A stretch of 64,000 nt of DNA from Lacticaseibacillus sharpeae JCM 1186 = DSM 20505 (GCF_001436225.1 NZ_AYYO01000009.1:1-64000); one strand, 5' to 3'. Shown: positions 43,692 to 53,070, counted from the first letter of the stretch. Notes: generated by a model not told the origin, from the letters alone. Numbers and translations are program-made.

Positions 43692-43777
43692 GTATATTCT
43701 TTTAAAGAAAATGTATTGCGTTACCGCGAATACGGTGTATACTTTAGTTTGTTGATAGGAATAGCAAGCGCTTTCGA
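43692..43777 (+). promoter_or_regulatory. Promoter, cre-like site and GntR half-site before PTS EIIC
   Basis: TTGCGT (43716-43721), 16 bases, TATACT (43738-43743). AGCAAGCGCTTTCG (43763-43776), about 20 bases past the start point, resembles a CcpA cre site (core AAGCGNTTTC). GTATATTCTTTT (43692-43703) differs by one base from the half-site of the operator at 52154-52182. Confidence 0.5.
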
Positions 43778-43968
43778 AACGGTTCCATCCGGTGTCGACC
43801 CACTTCATTACCGTCTGGTCGTTTTGTTCGTTTGTTGTTGTAAAGCATGAAATTCAGAGATTATTATTTCCAACTGATATTTTTCAATTCCTGATTCCTG
43901 ACATTGGGGGCAATAGCCGGGGATCCTCTGAAGGACATGCGCACTTGTTTGAAGGAGATGTGAACAAT

Positions 43969-45279
43969 ATGGCTTTAGAGGACACTAAGTTCGGGCAAGG
44001 ATTTATCAAGGTCGCCGTTAAACTCGGTAACCAAATCCACCTGCGCTCATTGCGTGACGCGTTCGCGACAATCATGCCTCTGTACATCCTGGCTGGTCTT
44101 TCCACATTGCTGAACAACACCGTGTTCACCTGGATCTTTAAGGGTGACGCACTGGTCAACGTTCAGTACTGGGGCAACATGCTGGGTAACGCGACGCTGA
44201 ATATTTCTAGTATTTTGATTGCTACCATGATTGGTTACTTCCTGGCGAAGAACCGGGGCTTTGACAACCCACTGGCAGCAGCAATGGTATCTCTTGCAAC
44301 CCTGGTTGCAATGATGCCTAACTCCGTTTCCCTGATTCCTACTGGCGCAACCAAGGCTGTCGACATTGCCGGCGTCCTGACCTACTCCAACATGGGTACT
44401 GGTGGTATGTTCGCCGGGGTTATCATGGGTCTTCTGGCAACCGAACTCTTCATTCGCTTGTCTAACGTTAAGGCACTCAAGGTTAACTTGGGTGACCAGG
44501 TTCCACCTGCAGTTGGTGACTCCTTTAACGTTTTGATTCCAGTTATCTTGGTTCTTTCATTCTTTGCTATCATTTCTACCGTTCTGTTTGACACTACCGG
44601 CATGAATGTTATCAGTTTGATTACCACCTTCATTCAGGAACCTCTTCGTGGGATTGGTACTGGTATTGTTGGGACGCTTATCATTTACACCCTGGCAAAC
44701 CTGCTGTGGCTCTTCGGGATTCACTTCTCCGTTATCTACAGTACTATCCTCGAACCTCTTCTGATTATCAACATCGTGCAGAACACGGCTGCTTACAACG
44801 CAGGTCACGCGATTCCAAACATCATCAACCTGTCCCTTGTTCAGTCCTTCGCTCTTCTCGGTGGTTCTGGTGGTACCCTCTGCCTGCTGGTTGCGACCTT
44901 CCTTGTTAGCCGTAACGCAGCTTCCCGTAACGTTGCTAAGTTGGCCCTCCTTCCAGGTGTGTTCAACATCAACGAACCTGTAATCTTTGGTTACCCAATC
45001 GTTTACAACGTTTCCCTGATCATCCCATTCATCGCTCTTCCTTCCATCGGTATCTTCGTGGCATGGCTCACGACGACACTTGGCTGGATGAACCCAATGG
45101 TCATTCAGGTTCCATGGACCACACCTATGTTCCTCAACTCCTTCCTGGCAACAGGTGGTGACTGGCGTGCTCCTGTTATCCAGATTATCGTCTTCATCGC
45201 CGGTGTTCTGCTCTACATGCCATTTGTTAAGATTAACGATGGTGTTGTTGCTAAGCAGCTTGCTGAAGCTAACGACTAA
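43969..45279 (+). CDS. PTS EIIC, lactose/cellobiose family
   Basis: 436 aa from ATG 43969 behind AAGGAG. Eight to ten helices of the CelB/LicC type, opening LGNQIHLRSLRDAFATIMPLYILAGL. The sugar-binding region is GVFNINEPVIFGYPIVYNVSLIIPF. It forms the membrane channel of a beta-glucoside (cellobiose/diglucoside-like) phosphotransferase system and needs EIIB and EIIA, which are encoded 10 kb away at 54149-54847. It carries neither domain itself. Codon use is strongly biased, suggesting high expression. Confidence 0.92.
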   Translation: MALEDTKFGQGFIKVAVKLGNQIHLRSLRDAFATIMPLYILAGLSTLLNNTVFTWIFKGDALVNVQYWGNMLGNATLNISSILIATMIGYFLAKNRGFDNPLAAAMVSLATLVAMMPNSVSLIPTGATKAVDIAGVLTYSNMGTGGMFAGVIMGLLATELFIRLSNVKALKVNLGDQVPPAVGDSFNVLIPVILVLSFFAIISTVLFDTTGMNVISLITTFIQEPLRGIGTGIVGTLIIYTLANLLWLFGIHFSVIYSTILEPLLIINIVQNTAAYNAGHAIPNIINLSLVQSFALLGGSGGTLCLLVATFLVSRNAASRNVAKLALLPGVFNINEPVIFGYPIVYNVSLIIPFIALPSIGIFVAWLTTTLGWMNPMVIQVPWTTPMFLNSFLATGGDWRAPVIQIIVFIAGVLLYMPFVKINDGVVAKQLAEAND

Positions 45280-45289
45280 GATTGATGCG

Positions 45290-45324
45290 AAAAAAAGCGT
45301 TCCTTTGCGGGAACGCTTTTTTTG
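45290..45324 (+). terminator. Terminator of EIIC
   Basis: Perfect AAAAAAAGCGTTCC/GGGAACGCTTTTTTT hairpin with a five-base loop. Confidence 0.92.
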
Positions 45325-45343
45325 TGTAAATTTACGGGTTAGT

Positions 45344-45745
45344 TTAATCGGTTACGCCCGTAATGTAACGGAATTCCTGCGTTTTACCGCCGTACCCCCA
45401 AGCTTCAGAGGTGACGTCGCGCAGCAGCACGTAGCTGGTTTTGGCTACGTGGGGGAACTGGGCCGCCATGGCGGCAAAGACGTCGCGAACGAACTTGGCC
45501 TTGGCATCACGGGTGTTGGTTGCAGCGGTGATGTTGATTTCAACGACAAAACTGGATTGGTTGGCTGCAAGCTGCTGGGCCCCGATGAACCAGTTAGCTG
45601 GGTTAGTGAATTGTACGTCGACTGCTGCGGCACTGGCGGATTTGCCTAGATCGGACACGGCGAGCTGGGTGAGGACTGTCGCGACCTCCTGGGCAGCATG
45701 CTTACTAGGATTTTCGGTTGCAATGCGGACACGTAAATATGGCAT
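45344..45745 (-). CDS. Tautomerase/MIF superfamily protein
   Basis: 133 aa, start ATG 45745 behind AAAGGAG. It begins MPYLRVRIATENP; removal of Met would expose the catalytic Pro typical of 4-oxalocrotonate tautomerase relatives. Two beta-alpha-beta units are apparent (PYLRVRI and SSFVVEINITAATNTRDAKAKFVRDVF), as in the long single-chain members. Its substrate is unknown. Divergent from the LysR-type gene 111 bases away, which may regulate it. Confidence 0.75.
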   Translation of the reverse strand: MPYLRVRIATENPSKHAAQEVATVLTQLAVSDLGKSASAAAVDVQFTNPANWFIGAQQLAANQSSFVVEINITAATNTRDAKAKFVRDVFAAMAAQFPHVAKTSYVLLRDVTSEAWGYGGKTQEFRYITGVTD

Positions 45746-45827
45746 AATTTGTTTGCTCCTTTGTTTTGATTACGTGGTCATTCTAAGGTGCGCGGTGGCT
45801 GTTGCATATTACCAATTAGTGATATAG

Positions 45828-45846
45828 TTATCGCAAAAAGTGATAA
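45828..45846 (+). promoter_or_regulatory. Inverted repeat between tautomerase and LysR genes
   Basis: TTATC (45828-45832) and GATAA (45842-45846) with a nine-base spacer overlap the ribosome site of the LysR-type gene. The size and placement fit a LysR-type autoregulatory site. Confidence 0.35.
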
Positions 45847-45856
45847 GGAGGACGTC

Positions 45857-46588
45857 ATGCAAACCCAGGACTTAGAAATCTATCAGCAGCTGTACGAATT
45901 GCGGTCGATTAACCTGGTTGCCCGCACCATGGGCTTCGCACAGTCGAACATCACCGTGCGCTTGCAGGTGCTGGAAGCGGAATTTGGTACGCAGCTGTTC
46001 ACGCGCAGTGCACAGGGGCTCACCCCGACTGCAAACGGGACGCGGTTTTACCACTATGCACAGTCGGTGCTGCGGGCAACAACCAAAATTAAGGCACAAA
46101 TGGAGCCGGTCCAAGCGGGGCAGACGGTCGCAATCTCGGAGCTATTGTTCAATTATTTGGTGGTGGCGAGTGGGCGCTTAGCACTGGCGGATAGTCACTT
46201 TGCGATTGTTGGTTCGACGGCCCTCTTGCAAAAAACGCCGGATGTGGACACGGTGATTACGTATGCCAACTTTAATGATCCACGCTATACTGAAGTGGCC
46301 CGCGATTATTTACCTGCCAGTTTTTTAGTGAGGGATGCTGCAAAGGCAGCGGAGTTACCGCTACTAGTTAATCAAGATCGGGCGTGTCCATTTCGCGCGC
46401 GGACACTGCGGCTAGCGCAAGGCAAACGCCAAGTGCTCGAAATCGACTCGTGGGCGAGCATCATCGAACTGGTTAAGGCAGGTCGTGGGGTAGCATTGTT
46501 GCCCCAATATTTAGCAGCAGCGGAGCATTTGACGGTTGTGGATGCTAAACGCCATTTCCGCGTACCGTACGGCTGGTTTCGCCGTTAA
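45857..46588 (+). CDS. LysR-type regulator, short form
   Basis: 243 aa from ATG 45857 after AAGGAGG. The N-terminal winged helix is clear: LEIYQQLYELRSINLVARTMGFAQSNITVRLQVLEAEFGTQLFTRSAQGLTPTANG. The effector domain is shortened to ~150 residues (usual total ~300), though it ends with the normal IIELVKAGRGVALLPQYL block. It may bind only small inducers, or work without one. Probably controls the divergent tautomerase gene. Confidence 0.85.
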   Translation: MQTQDLEIYQQLYELRSINLVARTMGFAQSNITVRLQVLEAEFGTQLFTRSAQGLTPTANGTRFYHYAQSVLRATTKIKAQMEPVQAGQTVAISELLFNYLVVASGRLALADSHFAIVGSTALLQKTPDVDTVITYANFNDPRYTEVARDYLPASFLVRDAAKAAELPLLVNQDRACPFRARTLRLAQGKRQVLEIDSWASIIELVKAGRGVALLPQYLAAAEHLTVVDAKRHFRVPYGWFRR

Positions 46589-46702
46589 GCCTGGCGATTA
46601 CATGGTGCGAACGTGCATAATGGAAAGCACATTGGGAAATGAGCATTTAGACCGCATTATTTCCCGGGAAATATCTGCTTAAGGTCATGAAGGAGAGATA
46701 GT

Positions 46703-47278
46703 ATGTTGCCAATTACCACTGACCGGTTAATTCTGCGTCCGTTCACGGAGGCGGATCTACCCGAGTTCTACGCCATTCAAGCTGATCTAGAAGTTAATCG
46801 GTTCTTGCCGTGGTTTGCGCCTAAGACTGAGGCTGAGGCGTTAATCATGCTTCAGGAACGGTATTTGGCGCCAGCTGCTGGCTATCAGCTGGCTGTGTGC
46901 TTGCGCAGTACTAACAAGGCGGTTGGTTACATTGGTGTTGACGCGGATGAGAGCCACGACCTTGGTTACGGGATGCGCCGCGATGCCTGGGGCCACGGCT
47001 ACATGACGGAGGCTGCCGCGGCGCTGATTGCGGCCTTACCCGTGGCAGACTATCCATACCTGACGGCGACCCATGATGTCCAGAATCCGCGCAGTGGGGC
47101 GGTGATGCAGCGCCTCGGGATGCAGTATCAGTACACGTATCTGGAACAGTGGCAGCCCAAGGACATTCCGGTCCACTTTCGGCTTTACCTCCTGAATCGT
47201 GATGGCGATTCGGCCCGTAAGTACCTGAAGTATTGGTCCAAATATCCGTATCACTTGGTAGAAAAGGGGCTGCATTAA
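46703..47278 (+). CDS. GNAT acetyltransferase, RimJ/RimL type
   Basis: 191 aa, start after AAGGAGA. It opens TTDRLILRPFTEADLPEFYAI, typical of the RimJ/RimL/YdaF group. The acetyl-CoA site is DLGYGMRRDAWGHGYMTEAAAALI, followed by NPRSGAVMQRLGMQ. This group acetylates ribosomal protein ends, aminoglycosides or small amines; no specific substrate is evident. A GGGAAAT/ATTTCCC hairpin (46634-46665) precedes it. Confidence 0.87.
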   Translation: MLPITTDRLILRPFTEADLPEFYAIQADLEVNRFLPWFAPKTEAEALIMLQERYLAPAAGYQLAVCLRSTNKAVGYIGVDADESHDLGYGMRRDAWGHGYMTEAAAALIAALPVADYPYLTATHDVQNPRSGAVMQRLGMQYQYTYLEQWQPKDIPVHFRLYLLNRDGDSARKYLKYWSKYPYHLVEKGLH

Positions 47279-47286
47279 GCAAAGCA

Positions 47287-47321
47287 AAATGGGCCACCAG
47301 TGCTGAACTGGTGGCCCATTT
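47287..47321. terminator. Convergent hairpin between GNAT and GH1 genes
   Basis: Fourteen-base arms around AATGGGCCACCAG (47288-47300) and CTGGTGGCCCATT (47308-47320). There is no long T tract, so termination may be weak. Confidence 0.65.
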
Positions 47322-47336
47322 GCGTATTATTAATGA

Positions 47337-48710
47337 TTAATCCAAGTGCGCCCCGTTGGAAGCAATCACTTCCTGGAACCATTTGTAGGACTTCTTCGGA
47401 ATGCGTTTCATGTCGCGCAAATCGTGGTTGGTGCGGTTCACGTAGACCATCCCGTAGCGCTTGTCCATGTTCCCTGACGAGCTAGGAATGTCGATGAGGC
47501 CCCAGCCGAGGTAGCCGAGCACATCAACGCCATCAACGTAGATTGCGTCCTTCATGGCCTGAATGTGCTGGCGGTGGTAGTCGATGCGGTAATCGTCTTC
47601 GATTTCGCGACCGTCATACTCCTCACGAATCCCAATCCCATTTTCAATCGGGAACATTGGTAGGTGGTACTGGTTGTAGACCTTGGTGAGAATGTCGCGG
47701 AAACCGAGTGGATCAATATTCCAGCCCCATTCGTTGGACTGGAGTCCGGGTACCTTCACCGTCCCGTATTCCAGGTAGTGGTTCGGAATGGTGTTCACGG
47801 GCACCTTGCTGCTGTCGATGGCATCGGAACGGTAGTAGGAGAAGGCGATGTAGTCACTGTAGTTGTCGGCAAACGCATCCTTGTCGGCGTCCGTGTAGTC
47901 GATGTCGAAGTGGTGGTTCTGGATGAACTTTTCGTATTCGGTGGAGTAGGTCCCGTAAACGAAGACGTCCAGCAGATTTTTGTTCAGGAACTCGTCAATC
48001 TGGCGGGCGTACAGGATGTCGCGGGGCGCAGCACTAGCGGGGTACACCTCGCTGTATGCCAGCATGCCCCCGATTTTGGCGTCGGTCTTGCTGTGGATGT
48101 AGTTCGCCACGCCGACGTGCGCGACCATGACGTGATGGGCAATCTTCAGCAGTTCCGCGTCCGTTTTGTCACCGTGGTCGTACCCAGCGATATCCCAGAC
48201 GTTTTCCATCGAGTACAGGTTCTGTTCGTTGAACGTGATCCAGTAAGGGACGCGGTCACTGAAGCGGTCGACCATTTCCTTACCGTAGCGGATGAAGGCG
48301 TCAACCACGTGGCGGTCCAGGAACCCGTTGTACTTCTGCGCCAGGGCGAGGGGCATGTCGAAGTGGTAGAGGCAAATCATCGGGGTGATGCCGTGTGCCA
48401 GCAGCTTGTCGATGAGGTCGCTGTAAAACTTGATACCTTCTTCGTTGAACGCGCCGTCGCCATCTGGGCACACGCGACTCCAGGAAATCTGGAACCGGTA
48501 GCAGTTCATCCCCTGATCCGCCATCAGTTGAATATCTTCATCATAGTGGTGGTAATTATCGATGGCCACGTGCCAATCCATTGAGTTCGCGGTTGCCGGG
48601 CGTACGTCGTAAACGGACAGGCCCTTGCCGCCTTCATTCCAGCCGCCTTCTGTCTGCATGCTGGATGTGGAGTTCCCCCAGAGGAACCCTTGTGGTAATG
48701 CTTTGCTCAT
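47337..48710 (-). CDS. 6-phospho-beta-glucosidase, GH1 (A)
   Basis: 457 aa from ATG 48710, preceded by AAGGAGGAT; the frame is open further upstream, but that region is promoter. GH1 barrel: FLWGNSTSSMQTEGGWNEGGKG, YRFQISWSRVCPDG, the acid/base Glu in WITFNEQN and the nucleophile Glu in FPIENGIG. The family hydrolyses phosphorylated beta-glucosides delivered by the PTS. The promoter overlaps a 29-bp element shared with the gntR gene at 52354, which points to GntR control. Confidence 0.93.
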   Translation of the reverse strand: MSKALPQGFLWGNSTSSMQTEGGWNEGGKGLSVYDVRPATANSMDWHVAIDNYHHYDEDIQLMADQGMNCYRFQISWSRVCPDGDGAFNEEGIKFYSDLIDKLLAHGITPMICLYHFDMPLALAQKYNGFLDRHVVDAFIRYGKEMVDRFSDRVPYWITFNEQNLYSMENVWDIAGYDHGDKTDAELLKIAHHVMVAHVGVANYIHSKTDAKIGGMLAYSEVYPASAAPRDILYARQIDEFLNKNLLDVFVYGTYSTEYEKFIQNHHFDIDYTDADKDAFADNYSDYIAFSYYRSDAIDSSKVPVNTIPNHYLEYGTVKVPGLQSNEWGWNIDPLGFRDILTKVYNQYHLPMFPIENGIGIREEYDGREIEDDYRIDYHRQHIQAMKDAIYVDGVDVLGYLGWGLIDIPSSSGNMDKRYGMVYVNRTNHDLRDMKRIPKKSYKWFQEVIASNGAHLD

Positions 48711-48771
48711 GATCCATCCTCCTTGAGTGATTCTTGTATACGATTTCATTATCCCATGCAATCCATCTAAT

Positions 48772-48807
48772 GTGAAGTCTTTATATATAAAAGTATATAC
48801 AAATCAA
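48772..48807 (-). promoter_or_regulatory. Promoter and GntR-type operator of the GH1 A gene
   Basis: On the minus strand TTGATT (48807-48802), 16 bases, TATAAA (48785-48780). The 29-bp imperfect palindrome at 48772-48800 (pattern GTG-N4-CTTT-N7-AAAG-N4-TAC on the plus strand) covers the spacer and -10. It has the same length as, and shares both flanks with, the element at 52154-52182. Confidence 0.68.
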
Positions 48808-48974
48808 GAGCCGAATTGGTGTTCCACGTTGAAAGTACAAAGAACGTCAAATGGTTATGGGTCGTGAACTGGAGTTAATTCAAAACTTCGGTATAATATA
48901 AATCAGAACGCCAAAGATGATTAAAAATACATGGTCCGTGTTGGCAGCGGGCCCACCAAAGTGAGGAAAACACC

Positions 48975-49241
48975 ATGAACGTAATCGTTTCTGTATTAGG
49001 TAAGGACCACCCCGGCATCATTGCTGCCATCACTACGGCACTAGCCAAGGAGAACGTCAACGTCCTTGAAGTAACCCAGTCCATCTTCAAGGGCAACTTC
49101 ACCATGATGATCAGTGCGGCTTTGCCTGACGACGGCAACTTTGCGGACATTCGCGACGCCATTCAGGCTGCCGGCAAGCAGATTGAAGTTGAAGTTCAGA
49201 TGCAGCGCGAAGAACTGTTCTCCGCCATGCACAGCCTGTAG
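48975..49241 (+). CDS. ACT domain protein (UPF0237)
   Basis: 88 aa, a single ACT domain: MNVIVSVLGKDHPGIIAAITTALAKENVNVLEVTQSIFKGNFTMMI. Such stand-alone ACT proteins bind small ligands such as amino acids. It precedes the UPF0210 gene by nine bases, a gene pair conserved across many Firmicutes. A direct partner role with UPF0210 is likely but its biochemistry is unknown to me. Confidence 0.9.
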   Translation: MNVIVSVLGKDHPGIIAAITTALAKENVNVLEVTQSIFKGNFTMMISAALPDDGNFADIRDAIQAAGKQIEVEVQMQREELFSAMHSL

Positions 49242-49250
49242 GAGGTCGTT

Positions 49251-50594
49251 ATGGATATCCAGCAAATGCAAGAAACCATTGCGATGATTCGGGAAGAAAA
49301 CCTCGATATTCGGACCATCACGATGGGAATTTCCCTCCTCGATTGTATTCGTGGCACGATGACGGAAACGGCAGATGCGGTGTACGCCAAAATCGTGGCG
49401 CGGGCCAAGAATTTGGTGCCGGTGGCAGAACAAATCGAAACTGAATTCGGGATTCCCATTGTGAACAAGCGCGTGGCGGTGACGCCCGTGGCACTGCTGG
49501 CGGGCGGGGCAACTGATTTTGACTTTGTCCAGATTGCCAAGGCGATGGATAATGCTGCGCGCGACACCGGCATCGACCTCATCGGGGGCTACACGGCGCT
49601 GGTGCAAAGTGGGATGACCGCGGCGGATGAGGCGCTCATGCGCAGTATGCCTGCAGCCTTCGCGGCAACCGAACGGGTTTGCGGCTCCGTCAACGTCGGC
49701 AGCACCAAGTCGGGGATGAACATGGACGCCGTACAGCTGATGGGTGAAGTGGTTAAAGAAATCGCGAACCCAGTACCCCAGAACGCGATGAAGCTCGTTG
49801 TCTTCTGCAACGCGGTGGAAGACAACCCGTTCATGGCGGGGGCCTTCTGGGGCGTTTCTGAGGGCGACTGCGCCGTATCCACCGGGGTTTCTGGCCCCGG
49901 GGTGGTCCAGCGGGCCCTGGCCGCCATTCCGGACGCACCATTTGGCGAAGTCTGCGAGACCATCAAGAAGACCGCGTTCAAGGTTTCCCGGATGGGGCAG
50001 CTGATTGGCAAAACGGCGGCGGAACGACTCGGCGTTCCGTTCAACATTGTTGACCTGTCATTGGCACCAACCCCAGCGGTCGGTGATTCCGTAGCGCAGA
50101 TTTTGGAAACCATGGGCCTCAGCCACGTGGGGACGTACGGGACCACTGCCGCATTGGCGTTGCTGAATGATGCGGTCAAGAAGGGCGGAATCATGGCGGC
50201 TGAACGGGTCGGGGGTCTTTCTGGGGCCTTCATTCCGGTTAGTGAAGATGCGAACATGATCGATGCCGTGGCTAAGGGGCACATTGGCCTCGAGAAGCTC
50301 GAAGCAATGACCGCGGTTTGTTCCGTGGGTCTGGACATGGTCGCTATTCCTGGGGCCACCCCAGCAAGTACGATTTCCGGGATGATAGCGGATGAAGCGG
50401 CCCTTGGGATGATCAACAACAAGACCACGGCCGTGCGCGTAATTCCCGTACCCGGTAAGGATGTCGGCGACTTCGTTGAGTTTGGGGGCTTGTTTGGTCG
50501 GGCGCCAATCATGAAGGTGAACGACGGGGATGCAAGTCAATTCATCGCCCGTGGGGGTCACATTCCGGCACCAATTCACAGCTTCAAGAACTAA
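49251..50594 (+). CDS. UPF0210 (DUF711/PFL-like) family protein
   Basis: 447 aa, start ATG 49251 after TAGGAGG. Family blocks are evident: [34 protein letters not shown], and the middle [29 protein letters not shown] long C-terminal part holds glycine-rich loops ([31 protein letters not shown]). The structure is related to glycyl-radical-like barrels by family assignment, but no radical glycine motif is evident. Function unknown. In operon with the ACT protein. Confidence 0.9.
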   Translation: MDIQQMQETIAMIREENLDIRTITMGISLLDCIRGTMTETADAVYAKIVARAKNLVPVAEQIETEFGIPIVNKRVAVTPVALLAGGATDFDFVQIAKAMDNAARDTGIDLIGGYTALVQSGMTAADEALMRSMPAAFAATERVCGSVNVGSTKSGMNMDAVQLMGEVVKEIANPVPQNAMKLVVFCNAVEDNPFMAGAFWGVSEGDCAVSTGVSGPGVVQRALAAIPDAPFGEVCETIKKTAFKVSRMGQLIGKTAAERLGVPFNIVDLSLAPTPAVGDSVAQILETMGLSHVGTYGTTAALALLNDAVKKGGIMAAERVGGLSGAFIPVSEDANMIDAVAKGHIGLEKLEAMTAVCSVGLDMVAIPGATPASTISGMIADEAALGMINNKTTAVRVIPVPGKDVGDFVEFGGLFGRAPIMKVNDGDASQFIARGGHIPAPIHSFKN

Positions 50595-50612
50595 CGTTAG
50601 CGCAAACCAATT

Positions 50613-50658
50613 TGGCCACCAAAACCGCATGTAACTTAACGGTTTTGGTGGCCATTTT
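50613..50658. terminator. Terminator after the UPF0210 gene
   Basis: Perfect 15-base arms (50613-50627, 50640-50654) followed by TTTT. Confidence 0.8.
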
Positions 50659-50737
50659 AGTGCAAACATTAACAAATTAATGCGCGAGCTGCGGTACAAT
50701 CAAGATAAAGCATTAGGAACTGTTTGGGGGCGTTATT

Positions 50738-51556
50738 GTGATTAAATTAGCAGGGTTAGACCTTGATGGGACACTGTACAACCGACATCTGCGCGTGTCG
50801 AAGATGAACCGCAATGCCGTGCGCGCCTGGGTTGCCAGCGAGCGCCTTTTTGCAATCTGTTCTGGGCGGATGATTCCGCGCGTTGCGAAGTTGATGCGGG
50901 ATGAATTGCAGGTTCCGGGCTATAAGATGTGTCTGAACGGGGCACTAGTGTATGATCAGGACGATAAGCTGCTTAGCGCGACGCCCCTGGCCAAGACGAC
51001 GGTGCGGCGGGTGTTCGCCCTTGCCCAGCATTACGGGGTGCAGGTGCGCTTTTACAGTGAATTACAGCACGCACTGTATACGCCGCACCGCGCCGGTAAC
51101 TACCTCGGCGGCGAACTGGACCGCGACGTCCGGATTGCAACGGTATCCGCGATGAATCAACTCTTGCGGCGACCAGACGTCCAGTTTTACAAGTTTACGG
51201 TGGAGGCCGCGTTCGGCAACGTCCTCGCACTCAAGCTGGCACTGGCTGCGCTGGCTAAGCTACCACTGAACATGACGCGGTCCAAGCCCCTGCTGTACGA
51301 AGGACTGGCCCCGGGGATTGATAAACTAGCCGGCATGCGCGTAATTGCGCAAGCTGCGGGGGTCCCGCTAACTGAGTGCATGTGCTTTGGCGACCAACTG
51401 AACGATCTGACCATGGTTGCGGGCGTTGGCTATGGGGTCGCGATGGGCAACGCGGTGCGGCAGGTGAAGCAGGCGGCGAAGATTGTGGCGCCGACGAATG
51501 AAAAAGACGGGGCGGGCTTGACCCTGCTGCGAGTGATTACGGGTGATATTCAGTGA
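50738..51556 (+). CDS. Cof-type HAD phosphatase
   Basis: 272 aa from GTG 50738. HAD motifs: LAGLDLDGTLYN (nucleophile Asp), ICSGRM (motif II Ser) and CFGDQLNDLTM (motif IV). A C2B cap lies between. Members dephosphorylate sugar phosphates, flavin or PLP precursors; the substrate is not predictable. The ribosome site is weak (GGGG). Monocistronic. Confidence 0.9.
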   Translation: MIKLAGLDLDGTLYNRHLRVSKMNRNAVRAWVASERLFAICSGRMIPRVAKLMRDELQVPGYKMCLNGALVYDQDDKLLSATPLAKTTVRRVFALAQHYGVQVRFYSELQHALYTPHRAGNYLGGELDRDVRIATVSAMNQLLRRPDVQFYKFTVEAAFGNVLALKLALAALAKLPLNMTRSKPLLYEGLAPGIDKLAGMRVIAQAAGVPLTECMCFGDQLNDLTMVAGVGYGVAMGNAVRQVKQAAKIVAPTNEKDGAGLTLLRVITGDIQ

Positions 51557-51560
51557 AGCC

Positions 51561-51598
51561 AAAAAAGGTGGCGCGCCAATCGGCACGCCACCTTTTTA
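51561..51598. terminator. Terminator of the HAD gene
   Basis: AAAAAGGTGGCG and CGCCACCTTTTT arms with an inner GC pair (51562-51596). Confidence 0.85.
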
Positions 51599-51754
51599 GT
51601 TGATAAAAATAGCAAAACGGAATGGATTAACCGTGGTGCGTAATTCTGGGCAATGGCACCAAGGTAATCGTTGAACCATAAGTACGTTCACCAGCAAGTT
51701 AGATGCTCCCAATCCCCCTTAGTAACTGTGAGCAGCTTGGTCATTAAGCTGGTT

Positions 51755-52128
51755 AAAATAACCAGGCAAAACCACCAAGTGTAACTGTAACAAACGCATT
51801 TATGTGGGTGAATCCGCCGTGTAGTCGTATTCCCGGACGAATATGGCTACATTTTGCATTCAATATATACATACCGCCCAACCGCAATGCGGGGGCGGAA
51901 CGGCAAAAACAAGGTGTGGTTGTGACGATGTGCGCTGAACAAATTATCAACAAGGTAGAGTTCGTCACCGACATGCACTAAACATGTCCCACATAGATTC
52001 GGACGCAAGTAGATTTTACTTCGCAGTCGGGGCGCCGAGCTGGCCTTCGCGGGCCGTGCTATTGACTAGCTTGACGTGTGGCAGCGGAATGTCCATCAGT
52101 TAACGTTGTCATCCTTGAATCCGATTAC
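51755..52128 (-). pseudogene. Probable remnants of decayed genes
   Basis: On the minus strand several stretches look like protein but are broken. From 52096 a 26-codon piece reads MDIPLPHVKLVNSTAREGQLGAPTAK and stops at 52016. Just upstream another frame reads LVIGFKDDNVN, and a one-base shift would join them. From ~52021 to 51863 a further open frame includes HVGDELYLVDNLFSAHRHNH. No intact start with a ribosome site is seen. The parent families cannot be named; the first piece faintly recalls phosphofructokinase C-termini. The rest of the 51600-52130 gap shows nothing else. Confidence 0.35.
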
Positions 52129-52130
52129 AA

Positions 52131-52182
52131 GTATATACGCTGCTCACACTCCTGTAAAGTCTTTTTTTGAAAAAGTATATAC
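52131..52182 (+). promoter_or_regulatory. GntR operator region of the gntR A gene
   Basis: A 29-bp imperfect palindrome (52154-52182, pattern GTA-N4-CTTT-N7-AAAG-N4-TAC) overlaps the probable -35 (TTGAAA, 52168-52173). A further GTATATAC stands at 52131-52138. The 29-bp element recurs at 48772-48800. Confidence 0.65.
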
Positions 52183-52353
52183 ATTAATAAAATTTAGCAT
52201 TTGCTATTGCTGTAAAATAGCGTAAAATTGTGGTTGAAGTGGGAAATTAAAAAACGCGTGGGACGAGCGCGCCGGGCCGTGCTTGTCCTCGATCAAACAA
52301 ACCTAGTGCTTTACCGCACCGCACTATGCTGCGTAAAGTAGGAGGAGAAAGTT

Positions 52354-53070
52354 ATGTACAAATACGAAGAAATTTCTGCCGAGTTGAAGGCGATGTTCAC
52401 CAGCGGCAAATACGAACCCGGCGCGCTGCTTCCGGACCAAGAACAGCTTGCCCGGGAGTTCAACACCACCCGGATGACCATTCGTAAGGCGGTGCAGACC
52501 CTCGTGACTGAGGGGGTTGTGTACACGCGGCGCGGTGCCGGTACTTTTTTGCGCAAGGACTTCCGGCGTGACGATAATGAACTTGATTCCTCCATTGACA
52601 AGCCGTACGGGACCACCGAGACGTACCTGGGGCGCAAAGTTACCAGTAAAGTTTTGGGACTCGATGCACGCTTGCCAACGGGTAAGGAGCAAGATCAGCT
52701 GCTGATTGGCCCCGGTGAACCGGTGTACGTCATTCGCCGTGTCCGGTATGTCGACGGTCAGGTCTACGCGTACGAACACACGGTGATGCCGACCAAGATT
52801 GCGACCATCACCGAAGAAGTGCTGATGGGGTCAGTCTACAAGCACTTGGCGGACGAAAAGGGCATGCACATTGCGGGTTCACACCGCAAAGTGTACGCGA
52901 TTAAGGCTACGGCTGAAGATGTCGAGGCGCTTGGTGCCCGGCTCAATGATCCCGTGCTCGCCATTACCCAGGTGAGTTACACGGAGGAGGGCGAACCGTT
53001 CGAATACTCGATTACGCACTTCCCGTACGAGACCAGTTCCGTGGTTGCGGATGTCGAAATTAAGCGTTAA
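52354..53070 (+). CDS. GntR/UTRA-type regulator (A)
   Basis: 238 aa, start ATG 52354 after AGGAGGAG. The N-terminal winged helix (LKAMFTSGKYEPGALLPDQEQLAREFNTTRMTIRKAVQTLVTEGVVYTRRGAGTFL) is followed by a UTRA effector domain with IRRVRYVDGQVYAYEHTVMP and a late FEYSITHFPYET. UTRA members of this branch sense phosphorylated sugars and repress PTS and glucosidase genes. The shared 29-bp element at its own promoter and at the GH1 A promoter suggests autoregulation plus control of beta-glucoside use. Confidence 0.92.
   Translation: MYKYEEISAELKAMFTSGKYEPGALLPDQEQLAREFNTTRMTIRKAVQTLVTEGVVYTRRGAGTFLRKDFRRDDNELDSSIDKPYGTTETYLGRKVTSKVLGLDARLPTGKEQDQLLIGPGEPVYVIRRVRYVDGQVYAYEHTVMPTKIATITEEVLMGSVYKHLADEKGMHIAGSHRKVYAIKATAEDVEALGARLNDPVLAITQVSYTEEGEPFEYSITHFPYETSSVVADVEIKR

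Noticed and set aside
47664-48584. 306-codon plus-strand frame opposite GH1 A
   Set aside because: Valine-rich mirror translation of a real GH1 gene.
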